DNA of 64,000 nt from Fulvia fulva (GCF_020509005.1 NC_063017.1:558001-622000), one strand, 5' to 3'. Positions 1-11,751 are shown, counted from the stretch's first letter. Notes: generated by a model not told the origin, from the letters alone. Program-made: numbers and translations.

Positions 1-339
1 TCCTTCGACACAGTCTGCAGGATGCCCACGTCGGCAGAACTTGCACTTCTCACAGAAGTTGATCGAGAGCAGGACGAAGTCGCCGACCTTGACGTCTTTG
101 TCTTTCACGTTCGCGCCAATAGCTCGCACCCAGCCAGCTCCTTCATGGCCGAAGACTGCCGGATACTCGCAGACGCGAAGTTTGCCTTGCTGGAAGACCA
201 AGTCGGTGTGGCAGATACCGCTGTACTTCATCTCCACGAGCAGCTCGTTGCCCTGCATCTCTCCCAGGCTAATCTCCTCCAGTTTGAAATCTTGCGCAGC
301 ATCGTGCACCACGTAGGCGGGTGTTCTAAGGCCTGCCAT
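1..339 (-). CDS. Zinc-dependent alcohol dehydrogenase (MDR family), 5' part only
   Basis: The minus strand encodes the first 113 residues of a medium-chain zinc alcohol dehydrogenase and runs off the left window edge without a stop. Visible motifs are GICHTDL (catalytic zinc Cys), FGHEGAG (catalytic zinc His-Glu) and a C-x2-C-x2-C-x7-C set for the structural zinc. The family oxidises alcohols to aldehydes or ketones with NAD(P)+. The start is the ATG at 339, read MAGLRTPAYVV. It is divergent from the Baeyer-Villiger monooxygenase and probably shares its 450-bp promoter, so it may feed a ketone or aldehyde into the catabolic cluster. The GroES-like domain is clear; the Rossmann half is outside the window and the substrate cannot be told. 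Confidence 0.85.
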   Translation of the reverse strand, partial: MAGLRTPAYVVHDAAQDFKLEEISLGEMQGNELLVEMKYSGICHTDLVFQQGKLRVCEYPAVFGHEGAGWVRAIGANVKDKDVKVGDFVLLSINFCEKCKFCRRGHPADCVEG

Positions 340-789
340 GCTGTCGGTCGGATGTTGTGAAGAATGAGATGGCTGTCTCGCGGCGAAGCGGGTTGGTTCG
401 GCGGTCGTACCTTTGAATCACTTCGCCTGCTTCCGAGGAGCACAGCATTGTGCCGTGTGGCCGAGGCCATTTTGTTGCCTTGTTATGTCCGCCCTCTGCA
501 CGCATGCGGATTCCTGTGTCGAAACTCATTCATTCGGCCTGGGTCACAAACAGTGTACGCTCAGCAAGGGCATATCAGGACAATGACTCTTCTCACGACG
601 TCTCGAGCCCACCATGATGGACGAACGGAACGGCGTACTGAACGTGTCGAGGCCATGTCTCCGCGTCATTCCCGGGGCTTTCCGGCCGGAACATTCACAT
701 CGCGCGGTGGAGGAAGTCAAATGTCTGCTGATAACATGGGAACAGCATGATGTCGATACACTGCTCAAACCATCCACACACCAGCTGCA
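340..789. promoter_or_regulatory. Shared promoter between alcohol dehydrogenase and BVMO
   Basis: This 450-bp interval separates two divergent genes and holds no convincing coding sequence. It contains the perfect 12-bp palindrome TTCCGGCCGGAA at 680-691, which places CGG/CCG triplets in inverted array and could bind a Zn2Cys6 regulator. The binding role is inference. Confidence 0.4.
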
Positions 790-2640
790 ATGTCAACGGC
801 CGAACAGGAAGTAGACGTGATCGTCGTCGGGGCCGGCTTTGGGGGCTGTTACCTCCTTCACAAGCTCCGTGAGAGCGGTTTCAGTGTCAAGGTCTTGGAA
901 GCCGGTTCTACTCTTGGTGGCGTGTGGTGCTGGAACGTAAGAGACTCCGATGTCAAGAAACTGGATTGTTGCAGATGCTTCTACATGGCCATAGAGATAC
1001 CCAGGCGCAAGAGTGGACTGCGAGTTCCCATATTACGGCTTCTCGGACCCCGCAATATGGCGTACATTCCCATGGACAGAACGCTTCCCCTCTGATAAGG
1101 AGCTGCGTGCTTACTTCCACCATGTCGCGGATGTCTGGGACCTACATCGGAATATCCAGCTCGACACCAGGGTCGTGGAAGCGAGGTACCAAGAACACCA
1201 GAATAGGTGGCATCTGAAGACCAAGACTGCCGACACAGTGTGGAAATGCCGCTGGCTGATCGCAGCCACGGGCACCTCGTTCAAGCAACACATTCCAGAA
1301 TGGCAAGGCCGCGAGCTATTCGCGGGCGCTCTACATCACTCTGCACTTTGGCCAGAGGACATGACGCTGGAGGCTAAGAACGTGGCGGTGATAGGGGCTG
1401 GCTCCACTGGCGTCCAAATCGTGCAAGAAGCGTCCAACGTAAGTCCAAGAGTAACACAGTTCATTCGTAGCCCAAATCTTGCGCTTCCCATGAGGCAGCG
1501 GGCGATTACAGAGGAGGAGAGACTGGCATATCTGCCTCAGATGCCGCACGTCTTCAGGGCATGTCGATCGACACCCTCGGGTCTCCCTGTGGAGCGCCCA
1601 GGATTGAAGGTATTCGACGAATCAGCGGAGAAAAGAAATGCGCGACTTGAGCATGGTTGGAAGCTAGGCGGCTTCAACTGGTAAGAGCATCCTATTCTTG
1701 CTCGGATAGCGGCTTACCAGTATCGGCAGGTCTCAAGGCTCGTATTCTGACTACATCGTTGATCCCAAAGCAAATCGTGAATTGTACGAGTTCTGGAAGG
1801 AGAAGATTCGGGCACGTATTTCGGATCCGGCGAAACGAGACATCCTCGCTCCAGAGGAGCCGCCATACTACATGTCCACGAAGAGGCCAAGTCTCGAGCA
1901 AGACTACTACGAAAGCTGTGATAGACCGAATGTGGAGATCACAGACTCCCCTATCGTGTCATTCACAAAGACTGGAATCGTGACGGAGGATGGGAAAGAA
2001 CGGCAGTTTGACCTTGTAGCCGTCTGCACAGGCTATGATGCAGTCACAGGCGGCTTACGAACAATGGGCATTAAAGGCCGCAACGGCATTGATCTTGACG
2101 AGAAGTGGAAAGACGGAGTCGTCACGAATCTAGGAATGCTGGTGAATGGATGTGAGGATTGTCATCTTTCAACTCGCTGTGTTCAAGAGACGCTGACCAT
2201 TGACAGTCCCGAATATGTTCATGGTCTACGGCCCCCAAGGTAAGCATCTATGCCCGGGTTTCAACTAGTGAGCTGGAGATTATCACTAACGTGTGCCAGC
2301 ACCAACAAGTCTCAGCAACGGGCCAATATTCCTGGAGATGCAAGGAGATTACATCCTTCGAATTCTTCTCCGTCAGAAGGAGGAGGATATCGAATCCATC
2401 GAGGCAGACAAGGAAGCTGAACAAGCGTGGCGAACGCATTGCCTGGATCTGGCAGAGCGCACGTTACTGGTAAAGACTAACTCTTGGTACATGGGCACCA
2501 ACATCCCTGGAAAAAAGAGGGAGTATCTCGTCTACCTTGGGGGTCTACCATTGTATCAGCAAAAGATGGAAGAGGCGCTAGAGAACTGGCAAGGTTACGC
2601 ACTTTCGTCTTCATCGGACGCGACTGCATCCAATCTTTAG
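790..2640 (+). CDS. Baeyer-Villiger monooxygenase (FAD/NADPH, five exons)
   Basis: Exons are 790-936, 995-1680, 1730-2151, 2207-2239 and 2300-2640, giving 542 residues. The enzyme class inserts oxygen next to a ketone to make an ester or lactone using FAD and NADPH. GAGFGG (residues 14-19) is the FAD Rossmann motif. The BVMO fingerprint FxGxxxHxxxW is present at 158-168, and GAGSTG (183-188) binds NADPH. The class motif RYPGARVD is rebuilt exactly across intron 1, and GFPNMFMVYGPQ across introns 3 and 4, which supports the exon joins. The C-terminus has WYMGTNIPGK, typical of type I BVMOs. Intron 2 has two acceptor AGs 9 bp apart, both in frame. The protein ends SNL, a weak peroxisomal-like tripeptide. 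Confidence 0.9.
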
Positions 2641-3264
2641 GGGTGGCCTGCGAAGAGCACAGCGTGGTTCACGAACACATTGTTCTGACTACTCAGGGTA
2701 CGCAGTCAATGCACAGCAGGTGTCGTTCGAGATGTGGCATGGACATGTCTCTCCAGCACGGCCAGCACGATTCGCGTTACGTTTTTGATGGGAGCAGTTG
2801 ACGAGCGGCTGCTAAGCGTGACCTTGGACGTATGTCGTTGAGAAGCAGCTAGTACTCTGTCACGATTACCACAGCATCTACCTTTCGACTCTCAGGCTGA
2901 ACACCACTCTCTCGTCACGGTCTTCGAAGCAAGTAATTTCCGACAAATTAGCCTGGGTACAGCCCGAGGTGCTTTCGTCGCTTGAGCTCTCAGTGCTCCG
3001 ACTGTGCTGTACAGAGCGCCGATCACTCGACCCCTCATATGGTACAACGCTACACATCCCTTAATTCCGACCCTAAGAGGCACCATCTCTGTTTTCAACT
3101 CAACTAGCGATATGGGGTCCGGGGACGTTCTGGGGTAAAGCGGAAATAGCTCAGCTGTCGATGAGCTATGCGAAGTTACAAATACACCTGGTGTCCTGGC
3201 TCCTGAACTGACCATCCTCGCTCACATCCACCAACACCCAAGCAAGACAGAACATTCATACGCC
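2641..3264. other. Intergenic, no gene seen
   Basis: This stretch holds the BVMO 3' flank and the promoter of the secreted-protein gene. Short ORFs on either strand lack domain motifs or splice-consistent partners. Confidence 0.5.
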
Positions 3265-3873
3265 ATGCACTTCCCAAGCCTCCTTGCTGTGGCCTCTGCG
3301 GCTACTGCCTATGCCCAATGCACTGCGGAGCAACGACTATTCTTCAGTAACCAGGTTCCTGTCGCTTATTCGCAAAAAGGCCCTATCGCGACATACACGA
3401 CCTTCAGCAAGATCCCCTTCGGCGTAGGAAGCCTCGCTGGGCCCTGTGCGACTGTCATGTGGGTTTGAACCATTGGTCAATACATCGCTCCTCGAAGCTG
3501 ACATGTCGACAGCTACGCCAACGGTGCTCCAGGCATCCCTGTTGGCCTCACTGGGCAAGATGTCGTGACCTTCGGCACAACAACTCGCCAGGCTTTCTTC
3601 GAGGTCACTGGGCAATACACGGATTTCCCACAGAACGGCACTACTCTCATCAACACAAATGTCACTCTCGGCGTCATGTCGGCCATTTCTTCTGGCGTCA
3701 CGTTCGCCGGCCAAGTATACCTGGACTTCAACGAGGCATGCCGCATCACAGCTGTCCGAGCATTCGCCCAGGTCCCAGCATTCATCAATGGACAACCCAC
3801 AGATTTGGGCAAGATCCTCGGGATCCCGAAGCTGCCACTCCCAAGCATCCCTTTTATCCCTGGCCAGGTCTAG
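3265..3873 (+). CDS. Small secreted protein of unknown function
   Basis: Exons 3265-3458 and 3513-3873 join across a GT-AG intron to give 184 residues. The N-terminus MHFPSLLAVASAATAYAQC is a typical signal peptide with likely cleavage after AYA. The mature protein has few cysteines, several N-x-T sequons (NGT, NVT) and a Pro/Ile/Leu-rich tail (LPLPSIPFIPGQV). I recognise no family. It could be a cell-wall or apoplastic protein or a candidate effector. It lies between the BVMO and a convergent secreted heme-peroxidase gene, so both may act outside the cell. Confidence 0.7.
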
Positions 3874-4312
3874 GTTTCAATCTACGCAGAGGATGGTATC
3901 ATTCAGGATGGCTCGGTGGTTAGGCAGGAGTCGTGGGCTCAGATCAATTGCGCAGGATCAATGCAAAGTGAAACGTCCATTGATGAGATAGTGAAATTGA
4001 CCAAATCCTAAAGTCCTAGCATTAAGTGTGCTTGAATCGCATTCATTGTCCTTTCGTCCTCTGCCGAAGTTTAAAAGATCATACACATTTCTTGCCCGTT
4101 TGTATGTATTATTCAAGCGATAGATTGTATGTTCTCATCCCAGGACATCATACTGCGCTGCAATTTTGGCCCTCATGACAAGCACTACAAAGGTCTTTGG
4201 CTGTCATGACGCGTACCGAGAGAACCAAGCACAAGACACGGAGCATGTACTACAGAGTCGAGCGGCAACACCATCATATCATGATATAGTACGTACTACC
4301 TCAACACTACAC
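3874..4312. other. Convergent intergenic region
   Basis: These are the 3' flanks of the secreted-protein gene and the chloroperoxidase gene. No ORF with recognisable features was seen. Confidence 0.5.
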
Positions 4313-5332
4313 CTAGCACAAGCCCGCCAGCGCGCAGGTTGCATTGATCACGGTGCCCGTAAGAGGGTCTTTAAGCTGGAAGACATCTCTGAGTGTGCCC
4401 GCATTCAGATTTGGCAGATCGATGAGAAGATCCTGCGGCTTACTCAATAGCACCTGTGCTGCCATGGCTCCAAGTGTTACAAAATTGATTTGCACCGCAG
4501 GCGCTGTCCAGCCAAGCTCGTATGGGAGTCTCTCTTGCTCTGTCAAGCACATTAGTCAACAAGACTCGTAAAGTCCAGCAGGTAGCAAGATTACCGAAGA
4601 ATGACTTCACGTAGTCAATAGGAGCATCACCTGTCAAGGGATCCCCCATAAGACTCATGTATAAGCTCGTCTCAACAAGACCTAACACCAACTGACGACC
4701 ACTGTAGATCTCTTCGTCTCCATTCAGACTCCTTTTCGTACGAATCCGGCTCCAAAGTGCATCGGCGGCCAAGGAAATGGTCGTACGATTGGTGTTGCTG
4801 TAGAAGGAAAGAACCTCGTTGAAGACAGATTGATTGAAGTGTAAGTTATCCCCCTGATAGAAGTCTTGCCTCGACAAACTGACGTCGTGCTCGATGGGGA
4901 AGTTATGCTCCCGCAGGTCATCCATGTCGAAAGTGCCGGCAAGCGGATTCGGGTTCGACAGTGTGGCGGCCAAAGCTACTGGTAGGCCGAAGTCGAGGCC
5001 TACGTTGAGGCCTTCTAGCAAGCCTTGGGCCACGACAATGGGCGACAAGTTTTTGCCACTGCGCGGAATGTACCCTGGCCAGTTGTGAATATTCTATGCC
5101 CTCCCACTCCAGTGTTTGGACCCGGCACGTACCGTGGTCTGCGGCTGAATTGATGCCGGGACATGGAGATCGGACTATCAAGTCAAAGTCAGCTTCGCGC
5201 TCATGCTTCATGATTATCGACGCTGATACCGTCGTTAGGACCCGGGGCAGTGTACTCATGGCCAACTGGAGCTTGCGCGCTCTGTGCGAATGAGAACCCT
5301 AAAGCACAAACAAACAACAATAGGGAAGTCAT
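4313..5332 (-). CDS. Secreted chloroperoxidase-like heme-thiolate peroxidase
   Basis: The exons, in transcript order, are 5332-5230, 5174-5133, 5074-4595 and 4539-4313, giving 283 residues. The N-terminus MTSLLLFVCALGFSFAQSAQA is a signal peptide. The heme-ligand PCP motif lies in RSPCPGINSAADHG, followed by YIPRSGKNLSP. The distal EHD motif lies in IEHDVSLSRQDF. These mark the peroxidase family 2 / unspecific peroxygenase group, which uses H2O2 to halogenate or oxygenate substrates. The PCP motif sits in a 42-nt exon, so a gene predictor could miss it. Several N-x-T/S sequons fit secretion. Position inside a catabolic block suggests extracellular attack on the same substrate, which is inference. 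Confidence 0.87.
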
Positions 5333-6107
5333 CGTTGCGGTGTCAATGAGCCAAGCGTTGGCAGGAAACTCGTCTGATACGGCAGGGTAGCATCGATAAG
5401 ACGTGGTGAGCAGAGTTCGTCGACTCCTGATTCGTGGAGTTGAGCGCTCAGCAGGAACCATCTTCGTGAGGGCACGCGGGACTGAGCACTCTTCTGGGAA
5501 GTTGCCGGCGAAGCAATGAATACATTGCCATCTTATAGCCGCCGAGGTTTAAGGTCAGTCAGTCCCACGAAGTCGCATTCGCAAGCATTATGCGAGCCTG
5601 TGTCTTCAAGGCCAGGGTTATTTTGCCATTTCCATCTCCCTGTCTACGCAATACTCACTGCATGGTTATCATCACTTGCAGGACTCGGAGACTTCATAAC
5701 TCAAAAGATTCGCGTGATGTATGACCAGATATGAGGCTTGATCTTGGAGCGGTACGACGTAGTCAAGATCCCTGTCGACGCGCAAGTTGAGAGCTCGTGA
5801 AAGCTTGGCATTTTGCCGTGCCAAACATCTGTCAGTACTTCACGCTACCGAAGTGATGCAATCAATGCTTGCTGTCGAAATTGCTTCGCTCAGAGAGGTG
5901 ACTCTGCTGTCAATAGACTGCGGAAACACATGTGAAGTGTAAATGCGGTACTCTGCTACCTGCCGGGAACAACGACAGCAACGCGATAGGTCCGCCGGTG
6001 ATACTGCGGGAATGTACGCCCGCTCCCACATACCGTATGTACAAAGCTCGTTGTCAGAACAATCTCGCGCAGCAGTTTCAGGCAGCATTGAGATCGAGTG
6101 CGACAAC
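5333..6107. promoter_or_regulatory. Divergent promoter region, chloroperoxidase / thiolase
   Basis: This 775-bp gap lies between divergent starts. No supported ORF was found. The part nearest the thiolase contains several CGG/CCG triplets, but without one constant spacing. Confidence 0.35.
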
Positions 6108-7597
6108 ATGTCTAGCCCACAGCAGTCAAACGCTTACGTCCTTGGTGTGGGCATGACCGAGTTCATCAAACCTCGCCGAACCAGAGAGTATCCCGAGCTG
6201 GGCTTTGAGGCTGGCGCCAAAGCGATGCTTGATGCGCAAATCACCTATGACGAAGTCCAGTATGGAGTCGGGTGTTTCTGCTACGGTGGAACCTGCAGCG
6301 CCCAGCGAGTGTTTTACCAATATGGCATGACCGGAATCCCAATTCTCAATACCAACAACGTGCGTGTCACTTGACGATGTTGAACAAAGTCCTCGCAGCC
6401 GCTGAATCGTTACAGGCATGCGCAACAGGTTCCACTGGGCTCCATCTCGCGCGGACTATGGTACGAAACGGTGCAGCGGACGTGATCCTGGTCGTGGGCT
6501 TCGAGCAGATGGCTCCAGGTGCAATCAAAGATCCATTCGAAAGCCTACCGAGCCCTATGGAGTTCTCTGCAAAGATGATGGAAGAGACAAGAGGCCGCCA
6601 TGACAGTCCTCGTACTGCGCAATACTTTGCGAACGCTGGAAGGGCATACATGGAAAAGTGAGTACCGCTGCACCACTCCGACTATAGCTCCTCTAACTTA
6701 TTTGTCCTCAGATATGGTGCTCGCGCTGAAGATTTCGCCGAGATCGCGCGCGTTAGCCATGAGCACTCCACACGCAATCCATACGCCCAATTTAAGAAAG
6801 CGTACACCCTCGAGGAAATCTTGTCATCGCCCATGATTCATGCGCCACTCACGAAACTCCAATGCTCGCCGACCAGCGACGGAGCTGGCGCTGCGGTGAT
6901 CGTGTCGGAACGCTACCTTTCCAAGAGGCCAGGGTTGAAAGCACAGGCAATCCTGATGGCCGGCCAGTCGATGATGACGGACACTCCAACAACGTACTCT
7001 CGAGATGCAATAGACTTGGTAGGCTACGACATGACCGCTCGAGCTACGAAGCTTGCACTGCAAGAAGCGGGCACGTCGAGCAAGGAGATTGGTGTCTGCG
7101 AGCTGCATGATTGCTTCTCGACCAATGAGATGGTACTACTTGATGGCTTAGGGTTCTGCGATAAGGGCCAAGCGCATTGGATGGTTCGTAACGGCGACAT
7201 AACTCATGGCGGGAAAGGGCCAATCGTCAATCCCTCTGGTGGTCTGATCTCGAAAGGTCATCCACTGGGGGCAACTGGTCTTGCACAGTGTTGCGAGTTG
7301 ACATGGCAGCTGCGTGGCTGGGCTAACAACAGACTCGCACCACCGACCAAATTTGCACTGCAGCATAATCTGGGGCTAGGAGGCTGCGTGGTGGTGAACA
7401 TATACAGACGAGCTGACGGCCAAGGCAGCAAGCCAATGACGGACGATGAGATTAAGTCTTCTACCAAGTGGACGTATAATCCAGCAACTTCGGCGCGCGT
7501 CATACGCCGCGAAGATGCAGCAAAGGTTGTGAGCAGAAAGGCCAAGGTGGATTATGTGCAGGGGGATACACTTGAGAGAATCGAGTCTAGACTGTAG
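6108..7597 (+). CDS. SCP2/SCPx-type thiolase, predicted peroxisomal
   Basis: Exons 6108-6359, 6416-6657 and 6712-7597 give 459 residues. The N-terminus has YVLGVGMTEF, usual for SCPx thiolases. The nucleophile Cys lies in NNACATGSTG, formed across intron 1. Later motifs are CELHDCFSTNEM and NPSGGLISKGHPLGATG, the second holding the catalytic His. The enzyme class cleaves 3-oxoacyl-CoA, often branched-chain, into acetyl- or propionyl-CoA and a shortened acyl-CoA. The C-terminus is ESRL; SRL is a canonical PTS1, so peroxisomal import is likely. The SCP2 lipid-transfer domain of animal SCPx is absent. It fits as the last step of beta-oxidation for the cluster substrate. Confidence 0.9.
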
Positions 7598-7874
7598 CCT
7601 TGCATCACATACACACGCGGCCGCCAGGCTCGTCGAAGAGACGAAGCTGTAACATATCTCTGTTCATCTCAGACCATATCAGACTCCAGTAGAACGAATA
7701 TCGCCGCACAACGGAGTAAGCAGCGGTGCAGAGATTCTGCTTCTACTTGTAATATGTGTGACCGGCATTCTCATTTATCCAATCTTTGGCTCGACTATTG
7801 TAACGGTGGAAGCTGGTCTGAGATAAAGCGGACAGTGATGCTTGGGAGTCCACTTTGCAGGGCTGTAGCCGTCC

Positions 7875-9393
7875 TCATAGCTTCGTGTATATCTGCCTCT
7901 GATGGTTCTTATATAGCTGGCGAATCGCGAGGTCGAGCAGTACGTCCTCGCTGCCGCCTGGAACTCTTGCACCTTGGATCTCCTTAGCTATCTTCGCCAC
8001 AAGCTCTCCTTGGCCAGTTTCTGTATAGCCGTTACCACCGAACAGCAATTGGGCGCACTGTCCACATTCGTTCAGCACAAGTCCAGCTTTCGCTTTGGCT
8101 AATGCTGTGAGGCCGCCCAGTTTTACGTCTGCCTCTCCCTTCTTGAAATGACACATCTGATAGGCAAAGCTCCTGTGCATCTGTCAGCTATCGTCCTCGA
8201 ACACAAGCGGTAAGATCTTACTCAATCCAGGCCCATAGTGTTTCCAGCTCTGCCCCAGCCTTTGCCAGCCGATGGCGAACGACTGCCTGATTGATGAGAG
8301 GAGATCCAAATGCTTCACGCTTCATGACCCACTCAAAGGCCGTTGACAATGCAACGCGAGCCTGAGTTCCGACCAAAGCTGCAATAGTCAATCGTTCGTG
8401 ATTGAAATTGTTCTGTGAAAAGAGTAAGTCAGAGCTATGATATGCAAGTATCTCCTGCCAACATACCATGATATACTTCATCCCATCGCCCTCTTTCCCC
8501 AGGATGTTGCCAACAGGCACTTCGACATCATCCAGCTCAATGAAGGTTGTACCGCTTGCTCTACCGCCGCTGACGGGAATCTTGCGCATACTGACGCCCT
8601 TCTGGTTCTTCAGGGGGACAAGTAGGACACTCAGTCCACTTGGACCTTTCCCTCCTGTGCGGACACACATGGAGGCGTAATCGCTCCACATTCCATTAGT
8701 GATCCATTTCTTCGTCCCGTTCAGGATGTAGTGCTTTCCATCTGCAGTCTTCTCAGCTACAGTCTGAACATTAGCGACCTATGATTCGCAGTATTAGCAG
8801 AAGTAGGGCAGTAGCATTGGCTATGCTCACGTCCGATCCAGCGTCTGGCTCAGTTATGGCGATACAGATTCGGGTGCGGCCAGTCAATAGGTCAGGTAGA
8901 AAGCGCTCTTGTAACTCGGGACTGCCGTAGTGTACGATTGGAGGCACGCCAAAGGCGAAGCCGGTCGTGATTGCTGTTACCGGACCCATGAGGCCGCAGC
9001 GGATCATCTCAGACGAGTAGATGATGACATGAAGGTAATCGAACTCTTCTACTGCAATTGGACCGACGTGATGGATACCCACGCTCTTCAAAAGCTTGAT
9101 AGGCAAGGGTGTGGGTATGTTGGGAACCATCATGTTATGCCGTGCGAACGTGTCTAGATAGCACAACAACTTCGTCAGCAACCATGCTATCTCTAACACT
9201 CTTCTTTCCTACCGTATACATGCGCCGGCACCTCGCCATCTCGCTCCCACTGTAATGCAGAAGGGGTAAAGTGTTCATCCGCAAACTCGCGGCAAAACCT
9301 TTGCCATTTGCGATGGGACTCCTTGTAGTATGGTGACGGGTGGCCGAGAAGCCATGGGGGCTCGCTGAAGGGGACAGGTTCTTTGCTTTGCAT
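7875..9393 (-). CDS. Acyl-CoA dehydrogenase (first of two)
   Basis: The exons, in transcript order, are 9393-9213, 9153-8831, 8778-8467, 8412-8222 and 8172-7875, giving 434 residues. The family makes a 2,3-double bond in acyl-CoA with FAD. CIAITEPDAGSDV is the FAD/substrate motif, followed by LNGTKKWITNG and, near the C-terminus, LLFGGNGYTETGQGE and PGGSEDVLLDLAIRQ. All five exons join in frame at GT-AG introns. The first ATG is at 9393; nine bases upstream is only a TTG. There is no clear presequence, and the end TKL is a weak PTS1-like tripeptide. It is convergent with the thiolase across 277 bp and in line with the ALDH, CoA-transferase and lyase genes. Confidence 0.9.
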
Positions 9394-10105
9394 GGCTATC
9401 AATTGAATCTCTCGGTTTGTACCGTGAGCTTGAATGTCAGTGAGATCAGTTCTGCGTCTTTTGTTGTGCAGAAAGCCATTGCCACTTCAAAATGAGGTTG
9501 GACAATGTCAAGTCTTATTCCCGCACCGCACGATAGGACTCCACGGCTCTTTCATTTCCGCTGCGGCCGAAGATTCGCGTCAATGTCGCGACAGCACTGC
9601 AACGCCTACCGTATCTCTACTTGGTTGTGATATGAGGCATTTGGAATGGCACGATCACGCTTCAGAACCCGGCGAAGGTTTATATGCTCATGCTTTCTGC
9701 CCGTGCACGGCTTCGACAAGACTGAAAATGACAGCAGAGGCCTCGACTGCAGTCGCGACTGCAGTCGATACCATGCCAAACTGCAAGCGAGCATTCAACT
9801 TCGGTACTTCTGCCTTGATCACCTTTTGGTCACTCACTGGAGATGGCAGAAGTCGAGTAGTACAATGTTCTCCAACTGTGTGGCTGTATAAGAAGGCCAT
9901 GAAAATCCGCCGATCGCCAGAACCCTTGTGCTTTTTGACCTGTATGAGCGATTGACAGCACGACTGCCCATAGCGACCCACACCGGTCTCTCCACGACCT
10001 CCGCCGAGCTCCCAACTAGCTGACATCAGGGTGCTACAGAAGCTATCAAGCATTCACGCTGTTACCACAGTTAGCGTCAGTCCTACAGTCTTACCGACAG
10101 TGCAC
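9394..10105. promoter_or_regulatory. Acyl-CoA dehydrogenase upstream region
   Basis: This 712-bp gap lies upstream of the acyl-CoA dehydrogenase and downstream of the ALDH. The ORFs in it lack family motifs and overlap a strong palindrome at 9743-9768, so I do not call a gene. Confidence 0.4.
9743..9768. repeat. Perfect 26-bp palindrome
   Basis: The sequence is two tandem copies of CGACTGCAGTCG, itself a palindrome, flanked by T and A to give a perfect 26-bp dyad with no spacer. It lies about 350 bp upstream of the acyl-CoA dehydrogenase start. It could be a double operator-like site or a cruciform-forming sequence. Confidence 0.8.
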
Positions 10106-11751
10106 TCACTTTATCAGAATCGTTTTGGGTTCGGTGTACGCTCTGAGTGCATATTCACCCATTTCCCTACCATTCCCGGATTGCTTCGAGCCTCCAAAGG
10201 GAACCTGCATGTTGTTCTGTACAGTGGTCAGATCCGTTTGCTTGCTTGAAAACTCATGTCGCGGTGTTGTTCTTACCAGACTGACACAGTTGACGCCTAT
10301 GACACCGGCCTCAAGTCGATGTGCAACCCGCAACGCACGAGTTACGTCTTTGGTGAAAAGCCCGGCCACAAGACCATACTCTGTGTCATTTGCCAGGCTC
10401 ACGACTTCATCTTCCGTTTTGAAAGTCTTGACTATCGAGACGGGACCAAAGATCTCCTCTTTGTAAATGGAAGCATCAGCCCGAGGATTGAGGAAGACCG
10501 TAGGTTGAACATAGCATCCGGATGAGCCATGTCGTTTCCCGCCGACGACCAGCTCAGCCTCGCTGCTACCCTTTTCAAGAATGGCCATGACCTTTTCAAA
10601 CTGTCCCTGGTCAACCAATGGACCCATTTTGGTGCTCGTATCCTGGGGATCACCAAGAAAGCTGGCAGCCTCCGTCATCTTTTCCATATAACGCTTGATG
10701 AATTCTTCCGCCACCGAATCCTGTACGTACACGCGAGTCGCTGCCATACAGACCTGGCCTGATCGAGCGAGGATTGCGTTGACAGTCCACGTCAGTGCAT
10801 TATCGAGATTGGCGTCTGCAAACACAACTGCAGGGCTCTTGCCTCCGAGCTCTAGTGTAACACGCTTCAGATTGCTCTTTGCGGCTGCAATCTGGATAGC
10901 TTTGCCAGTGCCAACGCTCCCCGTAAAAGAGATCTTGCGGATGCGCATATGGGATGACAGAAGTGCACCCACATCACCGGCACCAGTGACAACCTGCAGA
11001 ACGCCAGGTGGAAAGCCTGCCTGTTCAAACAACGGGGCAACGGCCAGCGTGCCCAAGGGTGTCTTCTCGGACGGTTTGACAATCTAGTGCCTAGATTAAC
11101 AAAATGCAAAGCTGCCATCCATCGTGTGCACCACTTACTACTACGTTGCCAGTAGCCAGAGCCGGGGCGACCTTAAGGAACATGGTGGCAACGGGGGCGT
11201 TGAAAGGGTTGATAGCCGCACAGACGCCCAAAGGCTCATGGGTGACGATCTTGGCAAAGCCTGCATGAGTTCCAGCAGTCAGCCATAAATCCGACCAGCA
11301 AAGTGCACTGCATTGGAAACGACATACCATCATCGGCGGGCAAGTAGTCTCCGGCTTGCTTGTCAGTCCATCCGGCATAGTAAGCTATGGTATTCTTGAT
11401 ATAGGTCTTCTCGCGCGTGGGGATGATACTGGTTGGGTTGCCACTGGTATACGAGTCAAGAGTAAGGATGTCGACCAGATGCGTGTCGATGAGTTGTGCA
11501 AGTCTAGTGAAGCACTCTGTGCGCTGAGCCGCAGAGAATGCCTTCCATGGACCCTGGAAGGCTGCCTCAGCGAACTTTACCGCTGCATCAATGTCCTCCT
11601 GCCCTGCAACGGGAATGGCATCCGTTACTGCACTGCCGTCTTTCGGATTCTTCAGACTGTAAGATTGGCCGGACTGTGGCGAGACATAGGACCCATTCAG
11701 GTACAGCTTGGTATAGCTTTTGGGGTCCAAGTTCATGCTTGACGGTGCCAT
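10106..11751 (-). CDS. NAD(P)-dependent aldehyde dehydrogenase
   Basis: The exons, in transcript order, are 11751-11328, 11260-11139, 11083-10277 and 10216-10106, giving 487 residues, the usual ALDH length. Motifs are INPFNAPVATMFLKVAPAL, FTGSVGTG (cofactor), LELGGKSPAVVF (catalytic Glu), SGQVCMAATR (catalytic Cys) and EEIFGPV. The class oxidises aldehydes to carboxylic acids. The third intron (10276-10217) is 60 nt with no stop in frame, so retention would add 20 residues just before PFGGSKQSG. With the alcohol dehydrogenase it would turn an alcohol into an acid ready for CoA loading. No targeting signal was recognised (C-terminus ILIK). Confidence 0.92.

Noticed and set aside
9434..10053. 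Overlapping ORFs on both strands upstream of the first ACAD
   Set aside because: No motifs, no splice-consistent partners, and the ORFs share a palindrome that makes both strands similar.
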